Source: an uncultured Clostridia bacterium (GTDB lineage Bacteria > Bacillota > Clostridia > Oscillospirales > Acutalibacteraceae). From it: a stretch of 64,000 nucleotides of DNA. Shown here piece after piece: positions 34,169 to 40,946 of the stretch. The DNA lies in NCBI GenBank assembly GCA_945874765.1, contig CAMCHQ010000003.1, positions 62,001-126,000 on the forward strand, read 5' to 3'. The position numbers and the translations under genes were made by a program. The notes under the pieces were generated by a model that had not been told where the DNA came from, made no database searches, and saw nothing but the letters and a program-made list of their open reading frames with translations. How positions within the stretch are numbered: the first letter of the stretch is position 1; every line of letters begins with the position of its first letter.

Positions 34169-34405
34169 ATGGGATTCTATGACGGCAAAGGCTATTACCG
34201 TGACAAGTTTAGCGGCGGATACGATGCAAAAGGTTATTGGCGCAACTGTGGCGAAGGCGGATTTGACTACCAAGGAATTTGGCGCTACTCAGGTGAAGGA
34301 GGATACGACGGTATGGGCGTATATCGATCACCGGGTGAAGGTGGCTACGATTCAAAGGGAATTTTCAGAGACGGCTTTGAGGGCTGGTCGGTAATATGCA
34401 CTTAA
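34169..34405 (+). CDS. 14-residue tandem-repeat protein
   Basis: 78 residues made of five 14-residue units of the form G-G-[YF]-D-x2-G-x-[WYF]-R-x3-E, for example GGYDAKGYWRNCGE, GGFDYQGIWRYSGE and GGYDGMGVYRSPGE. It ends GWSVICT. The regular Gly-Tyr-Asp spacing suggests stacked beta hairpins. Unit length equals that of MORN repeats, but the sequence is not MORN. The ATG at 34169 follows the Cys-rich gene by 2 bases; the longer frame from 34094 overlaps that gene and is rejected. There is no signal peptide. The function is unknown; it could be a structural or binding scaffold, or a JAMM substrate (inference). Confidence 0.72.
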   Translation: MGFYDGKGYYRDKFSGGYDAKGYWRNCGEGGFDYQGIWRYSGEGGYDGMGVYRSPGEGGYDSKGIFRDGFEGWSVICT

Positions 34406-34420
34406 GCAGAGGTTCAAAAT

Positions 34421-34807
34421 ATGAAATTTTTAATTATAGCGGCATTGCTTGCTCTTTTTGTTGTTATTATTGTTAAATCACGAAAAGGCAAAGGTGAAGA
34501 AGGAAGCAAACCTTTACATTCTGCGGAATATTTAAATTATTACAACTCCGTATACCGAATGAGTTATGCTCAGCTAAGTAAAATGCACGATGATTTAATT
34601 CCATTAGTGACGAAAACACTAATAGGCGGTCTTGCATATTATGACGATGACTTGTCCTATGATGAACAAAAACAAATGGAACAAAATATAAACAGTAAAT
34701 ATGTCACTATACCTGAAAAAGACAGAATTTACGGTTGTGTTACATATGATGAAGCAAGTAAGCTAAATCAGCTAATCGTTAAGAGAATTGACGAGCTTGA
34801 CAATTGA
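34421..34807 (+). CDS. Single-pass membrane protein of the JAMM cassette
   Basis: 128 residues, not recognised. An N-terminal helix (FLIIAALLALFVVIIV) is followed by a basic SRKGKG cluster, so the soluble C-terminal part should be cytoplasmic. That part is helical and acidic-polar (EYLNYYNSVYRMSYAQLSKM, a DDDLSYDEQKQMEQ segment). It begins 16 bases after the repeat protein, with GAGG before the ATG. The context ties it to the XRE-controlled cassette. Confidence 0.7.
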   Translation: MKFLIIAALLALFVVIIVKSRKGKGEEGSKPLHSAEYLNYYNSVYRMSYAQLSKMHDDLIPLVTKTLIGGLAYYDDDLSYDEQKQMEQNINSKYVTIPEKDRIYGCVTYDEASKLNQLIVKRIDELDN

Positions 34808-34821
34808 AAAAGGAGAACTGA

Positions 34822-35184
34822 ATGTTTTCAAAATTAAAATACATATTGTTTGATTTCAGTGACAATTTTAAAAGCGACTATTTGTCACTTACTAAAAAAA
34901 CAATCATTTTTTTAGTGGCCGGAATTATTATGTTTTCTTTTAAAAACAGCAATAATACAGTCTACACAATAGGTTGCTTTGCAATTATTATATTTGGCTT
35001 TTTGTGGGGTATAAATTTAGCGAATTCATTATTCAGCTTTACAAATATTTCTTCAAATGTAATGATTAGAATGACATTAAAACTAATAGTTTTTGCAATC
35101 TCATTCATTTTCGGCTATATTTATTTTATATGGTCCACAATTAAATTCATTATTGTTTTGATAAAAAAGCAAGCAAAAAAGTAA
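34822..35184 (+). CDS. Polytopic membrane protein of the JAMM cassette
   Basis: 120 residues, not recognised. Three or four hydrophobic helices (KTIIFLVAGIIMFSF, TIGCFAIIIFGFLWGINLA, MIRMTLKLIVFAISFIFGY and a last one before KKQAKK). Good AAAAGGAG site; 14 bases after the previous gene. It is the last gene before an AGCGTTGGA-type terminator and closes the cassette. Confidence 0.7.
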   Translation: MFSKLKYILFDFSDNFKSDYLSLTKKTIIFLVAGIIMFSFKNSNNTVYTIGCFAIIIFGFLWGINLANSLFSFTNISSNVMIRMTLKLIVFAISFIFGYIYFIWSTIKFIIVLIKKQAKK

Positions 35185-35202
35185 AAATGAATAACTAAAC
35201 TA

Positions 35203-35235
35203 AAAGCGTTGGAAATTTCAAATTTCCAACGCTTT
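35203..35235. terminator. AGCGTTGGA-type terminator hairpin, copy 3 (bidirectional)
   Basis: AAAGCGTTGGAAAT pairs with ATTTCCAACGCTTT, T run on the plus side (TTTTTATC) and AT-rich on the minus side. It separates the JAMM cassette from the convergent ydcF gene. Confidence 0.85.
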
Positions 35236-35238
35236 TTA

Positions 35239-35952
35239 TCATTTTATCTTTTCATTTATTAATGCCATTAGTTCTCTTACGAGAAAAGTCGGCAAATAAA
35301 GCGGTTCGGTTTTTGAACTGATTGAGGCAAATTTCAAGCCGTTCTTTTCACAAATATGCTTTGACCTTAATTGATGATATTCGCTTGTGACAATCGCAAC
35401 GTTTGTGTCAAAGCCGTTTTCATCAATAATCTTTTTGGAAAAGCGGATATTTTCATCGGTCGAAGTGGAAAGTTCCTCGCAAAAAAGCCTGTTTGCTAAA
35501 ATTCCCCTATCCGTCAAAAGTTTTTTAAGGCAGGCGGCTTCGCTTATATTTTCATCCTTACCCTGACCGCCGCTTAAAATTGCGATTGCGTCGGGATTTT
35601 TAAGCAGATAAAAATATGCTGCGTCTGCCCTTTTTTGAAGTGCAAGGCTTGGGACATCGCCCTTTACCCTACAGCCTAAAACTATTACCGTTTTTTGATT
35701 TGTTGCAGTATTTTTGCCGAATTTCATAACATAAGCGCAAGCGAAAATCAAAACAAGCGATATGACAAACAGTGCAAAAACCGTATATCTTTGGGCGGTG
35801 AAATTCATTTTATTGTAAAACAAACCCTCTGCCCCGAAGCAAAGTCCCAAAAATACACCTGCCGCCATACCCAAATTATGAACGCCCGTTACTATTGGAT
35901 ATATGAAAACTATCAAAAGCAAAACTGCAATGACTAAAGATATAATTTGCAT
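35239..35952 (-). CDS. YdcF/ElyC-family (DUF218) membrane protein
   Basis: 237 residues. Three N-terminal helices are followed by a DUF218 domain: KTVIVLGCRVKGDVPSLALQ, AIAILSGGQGKDENISEA, NRLFCEELSTSTDENIRFSK and IVTSEYHQLRSKHI. The family includes ElyC and SanA, which affect envelope integrity and lipid-carrier use; the biochemical activity is not settled. Its start overlaps the serS stop (TAATG), so it is the end of the parA-parB-serS-ydcF run. Confidence 0.85.
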   Translation of the reverse strand: MQIISLVIAVLLLIVFIYPIVTGVHNLGMAAGVFLGLCFGAEGLFYNKMNFTAQRYTVFALFVISLVLIFACAYVMKFGKNTATNQKTVIVLGCRVKGDVPSLALQKRADAAYFYLLKNPDAIAILSGGQGKDENISEAACLKKLLTDRGILANRLFCEELSTSTDENIRFSKKIIDENGFDTNVAIVTSEYHQLRSKHICEKNGLKFASISSKTEPLYLPTFLVRELMALINEKIK

Positions 35953-37238
35953 TATTTTTTAGGAATAATTCTGTCCTTGCCGCCCATATACATACGAAGT
36001 GCCTCAGGAATAAGAACGCTGCCGTCGGCTTGAAGGTTATTTTCAAGGAAAGCGATAAGCATTCTCGGAGGAGCAACAACCGTATTGTTAAGTGTATGCG
36101 CAAGGTAATTTCCTTTTTCACCCTTAATTCTGATTTTAAGTCTGCGTGCCTGTGCGTCGGTAAGATTTGAGCAAGAACCGACCTCAAAATACTTCTTCTG
36201 TCTCGGTGACCAAGCCTCAACGTCAACGCTCTTTACTTTAAGGTCTGCAAGGTCGCCCGAGCAACATTCAAGAGTACGAACCGGAATATCAAGACTTCTG
36301 AAAAGGTCTACTGTATTTTTCCAAAGTTTATCAAACCACATTTTTGACTCTTCCGGCTTACAAACAACAACCATTTCCTGCTTTTCAAACTGGTGAATTC
36401 TGTATACGCCACGTTCCTCGATACCGTGAGCACCCTTTTCCTTACGGAAGCAAGGAGAATATGAAGTAAGGGTAAGAGGAAGTTTTTCCTCCGGAGTGAT
36501 AGTATCGATAAACTTACCTATCATTGAGTGCTCCGAAGTTCCGATAAGATAAAGGTCCTCACCCTCGATTTTATACATCATAGCGTCCATTTCTTCAAAG
36601 CTCATAACGCCTGTTACAACGTTTGAACGAATCATAAACGGAGGAACAACATAAGTAAATCCCCTGTCAATCATAAAATCTCTTGCATAGCTGATAACTG
36701 CCGAGTGAAGTCTTGCGATATCCCCCATAAGATAATAGAAACCGTTACCTGCTACTCTGCCTGCGGCTTCAAGGTCAATACCGTCAAAGCTTTCCATAAT
36801 ATCTGTATGATAAGGAATTTCAAAATCAGGAACAACAGGCTCGCCGAAACGTTCAACTTCAACATTTTCGCTGTCATCTTTACCGATAGGAACACTGTCC
36901 TCAATAATATTAGGAATAACCATCATTATAGATGTAACTTTTTCGTTGAGTTCCTTTTCCTTTGCGGCAAGCTCTTCAAGCTCCTTAGCCTGAGCAGTTA
37001 CCTTTTCACGAATAGCCATAGCCTCGTCTTTTTTGCCCTGAGCCATAAGTGCGCCGATTTCCTTAGAAAGCTTATTTCTGTTAGCACGAAGTTCGTCAGC
37101 CTTTGCCATTGAAGCTCTGCGTTCTTCATCAAGTTCGATTACCTCATCAACAAGCGGTAATTTCTTATCCTGAAACTTCTTTTTGATATTTTCCTTAACA
37201 ACGTCGGGATTTTCTCTTAAAAATTTAATGTCAATCAT
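35952..37238 (-). CDS. serS: Seryl-tRNA synthetase
   Basis: A 428-residue class II synthetase that charges tRNA-Ser. The N-terminal coiled-coil arm spans roughly residues 25-100 (KADELRANRNKLSKEIGALM), then motif 2 (CFRKEKGAHGIEERGVYRIH, EKQEM) and motif 3-like segments (EVGSCSNLTDAQARRLKIR, TLNNTVVAPPRMLIAFLEN). AGGAG lies before the ATG. It begins 2 bases after parB, an arrangement that makes charging of serine tRNA part of the chromosome-partition transcript. Confidence 0.97.
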   Translation of the reverse strand: MIDIKFLRENPDVVKENIKKKFQDKKLPLVDEVIELDEERRASMAKADELRANRNKLSKEIGALMAQGKKDEAMAIREKVTAQAKELEELAAKEKELNEKVTSIMMVIPNIIEDSVPIGKDDSENVEVERFGEPVVPDFEIPYHTDIMESFDGIDLEAAGRVAGNGFYYLMGDIARLHSAVISYARDFMIDRGFTYVVPPFMIRSNVVTGVMSFEEMDAMMYKIEGEDLYLIGTSEHSMIGKFIDTITPEEKLPLTLTSYSPCFRKEKGAHGIEERGVYRIHQFEKQEMVVVCKPEESKMWFDKLWKNTVDLFRSLDIPVRTLECCSGDLADLKVKSVDVEAWSPRQKKYFEVGSCSNLTDAQARRLKIRIKGEKGNYLAHTLNNTVVAPPRMLIAFLENNLQADGSVLIPEALRMYMGGKDRIIPKK

Positions 37239-37240
37239 TT

Positions 37241-38092
37241 TTATTCTCCTAATTTATTTGCTATTTCTTTTAAATCCTCGGCTGAGTAAAACTCTATTTC
37301 AAGAGTGCCCTTTCCTCTGCCGTTATATACCTTAACTTTTCTGCCGAGCACTTCTGTAAGCGTAAGCTCAACCTCATCATAAAAGCTGTCACGTCTTTTG
37401 CTCTTTCTATGCGCAGACGGTGAAGATTTTTCACTTGTTTTAGCTAAACGTTCAACATCACGAACAGTCAAGTTATTTTTTACAATATTTTGAGCAACTT
37501 CATAAATCATTGCCTCATTATCAAAAGACAAAAGTGCCCTTGCGTGACCTGCGGAAATTTCCCCGTTTTTAGTCATATCACGCACTTCCTGCGGCAATTT
37601 AAGAAGCCTTAATGCGTTTGCGATAGCCGGACGAGACTTTCCTACCGAAGTTGCAACTTCTTCTTGTGTGAAACCGCAGCGGTCAATAAGTGCCTGCAAT
37701 CCCTCTGCCTCTTCAATCGGGTTGAGGTCCTCACGCTGTAAATTCTCAATTATTGCGATTTCCATTGTTTCAACGTCCGAGAGTTCTTTTACAACAACAG
37801 GAACTTCTTTAAGTCCTGCCATTCTTGACGCTCTCCAACGTCTTTCTCCGGCAACAAGCTGATATCCGCCGGACGGAAGCGGTCTTACAAGAAGCGGCTG
37901 AAGTACACCGTGCTGTGTGATACTGTCAGCAAGTTCCTGCAAAGCGCCCTCATCAAAGGTCTTTCTCGGCTGTTCCTTATTAGGCATAATCTCGTTGAGC
38001 GGCAAAGTATTGGTTGCCACCATTTCATCAACCGAGTTTTCAAGCATAAGAGCGCTTAACCCTTTGCCGAGCCCTGATTGCTTTTTAGCCAT
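37241..38092 (-). CDS. parB: Chromosome partitioning protein ParB (Spo0J)
   Basis: A 283-residue CTPase clamp. The N-terminal ParA-activating tail is KQSGLGKGLSALMLE; the ParB/Srx domain shows NKEQPRKTFDEGALQELADS, GVLQPLLVRP and VAGERRWRASRMAGL (CTP-binding GERRWR); HTH follows (GFTQEEVATSVGKSRPAIAN). The C-terminal dimer domain is present. It loads at parS (three sites at 38977-39228) and spreads to recruit SMC. GGAGG site. It follows parA by 70 bases. Confidence 0.96.
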   Translation of the reverse strand: MAKKQSGLGKGLSALMLENSVDEMVATNTLPLNEIMPNKEQPRKTFDEGALQELADSITQHGVLQPLLVRPLPSGGYQLVAGERRWRASRMAGLKEVPVVVKELSDVETMEIAIIENLQREDLNPIEEAEGLQALIDRCGFTQEEVATSVGKSRPAIANALRLLKLPQEVRDMTKNGEISAGHARALLSFDNEAMIYEVAQNIVKNNLTVRDVERLAKTSEKSSPSAHRKSKRRDSFYDEVELTLTEVLGRKVKVYNGRGKGTLEIEFYSAEDLKEIANKLGE

Positions 38093-38162
38093 ATCGTTCC
38101 TCCTCTTTTTAGTTTATGTTGTATAACCAATCATTCAGTATGTTAAACATATTCATTAGTGA

Positions 38163-38924
38163 TTATTGTTTCTTTAAAAATTCATCTGCAAATTTCTTGT
38201 AAGCAAAAGCAGGTTTTGAGTATTTTTCATAATAAAAGATAGGTTTACCGAAACTCGGTGCCTCGGCAAGTTTAACACTGCGTGGAATTGTTGTTTTATA
38301 CGCTTTATTTGGAAAATACTGATTAACTTCGTCGATAACCTGCGAATTAAGTTTAAGACGTGTATCATACATTGTATAAAGCACACCTTCAAGCTCCAAA
38401 TGTTCGTTATAATGCTGTTTTACGGTTCTGACAGTCCCCAAAAGCTGGCTTAAACCTTCCAAAGCATAATATTCACACTGCAAAGGTACAATAAGTGTAT
38501 CAGAAGCTGTCAATGCATTAAGTGAAAGAAGCCCTAAACTCGGGGGACAGTCAATAATGATATAGTCATAATCCATTACAATAGGTGCAAGTGCCTTTTT
38601 AAGCGCTTTAAATCTGTTTTCTTCCTCGGCAAGCTCCAACTCTGCTCCCGCAAGGTTCATATTGGCAGGGAGGACCGACAAATTTTTAAATTCTGTTTGA
38701 ATAACTATATCTTTGGCAGATTCTTCATTAATAAGTATATCGTAAGTTGATTTTTCTATTTCTGCTTTATCTATTCCGACACCGCTTGTTGTGTTGCCCT
38801 GAGGGTCTAAATCAACAAGAAGCGTTTTCTTTCCTTTCAATCCAAGTGCGGCGGCAAAGTTTACACAAGTTGTGGTTTTTCCTACTCCGCCTTTTTGGTT
38901 AAATATAGATACGGTTTTTCCCAT
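38163..38924 (-). CDS. parA: Chromosome partitioning ATPase ParA (Soj)
   Basis: A 253-residue deviant-Walker ATPase. Walker A is KGGVGKTTT (residues 11-19); DLDPQGNTTSG is the A' motif and IIIDCPPSLGLLSLNAL the B motif. It partners ParB in origin segregation and in Firmicutes regulates DnaA. GGAGG precedes the ATG. A promoter ends 22 bases upstream, with a parS site directly behind its -35. Confidence 0.97.
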   Translation of the reverse strand: MGKTVSIFNQKGGVGKTTTCVNFAAALGLKGKKTLLVDLDPQGNTTSGVGIDKAEIEKSTYDILINEESAKDIVIQTEFKNLSVLPANMNLAGAELELAEEENRFKALKKALAPIVMDYDYIIIDCPPSLGLLSLNALTASDTLIVPLQCEYYALEGLSQLLGTVRTVKQHYNEHLELEGVLYTMYDTRLKLNSQVIDEVNQYFPNKAYKTTIPRSVKLAEAPSFGKPIFYYEKYSKPAFAYKKFADEFLKKQ

Positions 38925-38945
38925 AAGTTCACCTCCGTATTGAAG

Positions 38946-38974
38946 ATTATACTACAAGACAGGGGAGTAGGCAA
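38946..38974 (-). promoter_or_regulatory. Promoter of parA-parB-serS-ydcF
   Basis: TTGCCT (38969-38974), a 17-base spacer and TATAAT (38946-38951) on the minus strand. parS site 1 starts 2 bases upstream of the -35, so ParB bound there could influence this promoter. Confidence 0.65.
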
Positions 38975-38976
38975 GG

Positions 38977-38992
38977 GGTTTCACGTGAAACA
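38977..38992. promoter_or_regulatory. parS: parS site 1 (15 of 16 bases)
   Basis: GGTTTCACGTGAAACA; differs from the canonical palindrome TGTTTCACGTGAAACA only at the first base. Confidence 0.9.
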
Positions 38993-39048
38993 TTTGAATT
39001 ATTTTTCGCCGTTTGTGTTTGACAATAGAGGAATATACAATATATAGA

Positions 39049-39064
39049 TGTTTCACGTGAAACA
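39049..39064. promoter_or_regulatory. parS: parS site 2 (perfect)
   Basis: TGTTTCACGTGAAACA, an exact match to the Bacillus parS consensus. ParB is expected to load here. The surrounding 415-base gap (38925-39339) is very AT-rich and otherwise holds the parA promoter and two terminator hairpins. Confidence 0.96.
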
Positions 39065-39212
39065 ATGATTTTTATGTTAAACATTAGAAAAATATATATG
39101 TTTTAAATAAAAAAAGCAATCATTTCACATTATACAAATACATAAACAACATATAATATGAAATAATCGCAATTAAAACTTTGTTTAACTTAAAATCTAT
39201 ATATTGGGTAAC

Positions 39213-39228
39213 TGTTTCACGTGAAACA
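39213..39228. promoter_or_regulatory. parS: parS site 3 (perfect)
   Basis: TGTTTCACGTGAAACA, exact match, 149 bases beyond site 2. Confidence 0.96.
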
Positions 39229-39249
39229 CAAGAGTAGCCCATAAAAGCA

Positions 39250-39328
39250 GAAAAAACGGACCGTTAAGCCCGTTTTTTCCACGTGATGAAAAGAGGAGAA
39301 TATGTTAAAACGGAAAAAATCCGTTTTA
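39250..39328 (-). terminator. Tandem terminators after noc
   Basis: Two hairpins: GAAAAAACGG/CCGTTTTTTC (39250-39279) and TAAAACGG/CCGTTTTA (39306-39328). On the minus strand the first ends in a TTTTTT run. Either or both would end the noc transcript before parS. Confidence 0.65.
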
Positions 39329-39339
39329 AGCGAAATTAA

Positions 39340-40137
39340 TTATGCAGTCTTGTCCTGCATTTTAGCGTCTTTCGGTATTCTTACCCTAAATTCTATATAT
39401 TCGTCAGTTTCTGTCTTATCCGATTCGGCATTGATTCCGCTTTCTTTCATAGTAGCGATAGCCTTATTAACCGTATTGACAAAAATCCTTATGTCTTTAA
39501 AAACCTTAATAACATTTTTCTTATGCTTAATCTCTTTATTTGTAAGGGAATCGATATAAGCCTCCGTCTGTTCAACGTTCAAATGACGCTCGGTTATAAC
39601 TTTAAGAGTTGTCCACATATCCTTTTCATTATCAATTTTCAATAAAGCCCTTGCGTGACGTTCGGTCAATCCCTCTTTATCGATAAAATACCTTACATCT
39701 GCCGGAAGTCTTAAAAGTCTTAGTTTATTGGACAGTGCACTCTGGCTTTTACCGAGTTTTTTGCTTATTTGCTGCTGAGTTAAACCAAATGTATTCATCA
39801 AATGAGATATAGCAAGCGCTTCTTCAAAGAAATTAAGGTCGGAACGCTGTATATTTTCAAGAATAGAGTAAACAGCGCTGTCCTCATATTCACATTCAAC
39901 AATTATGCACGGCACACTTTGAAGATTTGCAAGTATTGCGGCTCTCAGTCTGCGTTCACCTGCGATTAGTTCGTAATAGTCGCTGTGATTAATTTGCCTG
40001 CATAAAAGCGGTTGAAGAATTCCGTTTTCTTTGATTGAGTCGGCAAGGGACAGCATCTCCTCGCTTTTGAACTGTTTTCGTGGCTGATACGGATTAGGCA
40101 ACAGCTTCTCTGTAGGTATTTGAACGATTTGTTCCAC
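39340..40137 (-). CDS. noc: ParB paralogue, Noc-like nucleoid occlusion protein
   Basis: 265 residues with the ParB/Noc layout: PTEKLLPNPYQPRKQF, GILQPLLCRQ, IAGERRLRAAILANL, HTH TFGLTQQQISKKLGKSQS and ERHARALLKI. The position next to rsmG matches noc in Bacillus, and the protein lacks the KGLSALM tail that ParB uses to touch ParA. Noc binds its own sites, sticks to the membrane through an N-terminal amphipathic helix and blocks FtsZ over the nucleoid. The GTG at 40137 is chosen for AAGGAG 8 bases upstream; this gives a short N terminus (MEQIVQIP), so the membrane helix is not obvious. A second ParB function is an alternative. Confidence 0.82.
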   Translation of the reverse strand: MEQIVQIPTEKLLPNPYQPRKQFKSEEMLSLADSIKENGILQPLLCRQINHSDYYELIAGERRLRAAILANLQSVPCIIVECEYEDSAVYSILENIQRSDLNFFEEALAISHLMNTFGLTQQQISKKLGKSQSALSNKLRLLRLPADVRYFIDKEGLTERHARALLKIDNEKDMWTTLKVITERHLNVEQTEAYIDSLTNKEIKHKKNVIKVFKDIRIFVNTVNKAIATMKESGINAESDKTETDEYIEFRVRIPKDAKMQDKTA

Positions 40138-40184
40138 GTCCCTCACTCCTTGATTTAAATATACCACACAATATCACAAAAATA

Positions 40185-40211
40185 AAGGATTTCTCATCGT
40201 GAGAAATCCTT
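40185..40211 (-). terminator. Intrinsic terminator after rsmG
   Basis: AAGGATTTCTCA pairs with TGAGAAATCCTT around CGA, then TATTTTT on the minus strand; it ends the mnmE-mnmG-rsmG run. Confidence 0.85.
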
Positions 40212-40235
40212 GTATTTCGACAATATATATTAAGT

Positions 40236-40946
40236 TTAGAGTGGGTGAGTATCAATTTTCTTAGGCTTTCTGGGGTATTTTGTCGGAGTTTGCGATATCT
40301 TTTTAATAATAAATATCGTTCTGCCGTCACCGTTCGGAAGTTTGTAGCTATCTGCCGTTTCAAGTTCACCGCCTAAGACCTCAATAGCGTTTTTTGCCGC
40401 CTCAAGTTCCTCTAATCCGTTAGAACCTTTCAGTGAAACAAATCTACCGCCAACCTTTACCAAAGGCAAACAGTATTCACAAAGAACGTTTAAAGGAGCA
40501 ACAGCTCTCGCAGTGGCAAAATCGTATTTTTCACGAAATTCGGGATTTTTACCGACATCCTCGGCTCTTTCGTGAGTGCTCGTAGCAATAATGCCTATTT
40601 TACTCAGCACATCATTAATAAAGTTAATTCTCTTACCGGAACTGTCTATAAAGTTGACTTCAACTTTAGGATTGGCGATTAATATAGGCATACCGGGGAA
40701 GCCTGCACCCGTTCCTACGTCGGCAATAGTTTGCCCCGGCTTGAAGTCAATGTACTTCATAGGATAAAGGCTGTCGATAAAATGTTTAATAACTATATCG
40801 TCAGGCTCGGTAATTGCCGTAAGATTAACGTGCTCATTCCAGCGAACAAGCCTTTCGGCATATGTGTCAAATCTGTCTGCTCCGTATTGACCGAGGTCAA
40901 TACCTATTTTTTCAGCTTCACTTAATAAAAGGTCGTAATCTATCAT
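40236..40946 (-). CDS. rsmG: 16S rRNA (guanine-N7) methyltransferase RsmG
   Basis: A 236-residue SAM-dependent methyltransferase for G527 of 16S rRNA. Motifs are WNEHVNLTAI, HFIDSLYPM, IADVGTGAGFPGMPILI (SAM loop), FIDSSGKRINFI and TARAVAPLNVLCEYC. The N terminus overlaps the mnmG stop by 4 bases (ATGA). The basic tail (YPRKPKKIDTHPL) is a little longer than usual. Loss of this enzyme gives low-level streptomycin resistance in other bacteria (family knowledge). Confidence 0.96.
   Translation of the reverse strand: MIDYDLLLSEAEKIGIDLGQYGADRFDTYAERLVRWNEHVNLTAITEPDDIVIKHFIDSLYPMKYIDFKPGQTIADVGTGAGFPGMPILIANPKVEVNFIDSSGKRINFINDVLSKIGIIATSTHERAEDVGKNPEFREKYDFATARAVAPLNVLCEYCLPLVKVGGRFVSLKGSNGLEELEAAKNAIEVLGGELETADSYKLPNGDGRTIFIIKKISQTPTKYPRKPKKIDTHPL

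Noticed and set aside
39302-39559. Plus-strand frame of 85 hydrophobic residues with a GAGGAG site before ATG
   Set aside because: It is antisense to the conserved C-terminal part of noc and starts inside a terminator hairpin; the site can be explained by chance purine-rich sequence.
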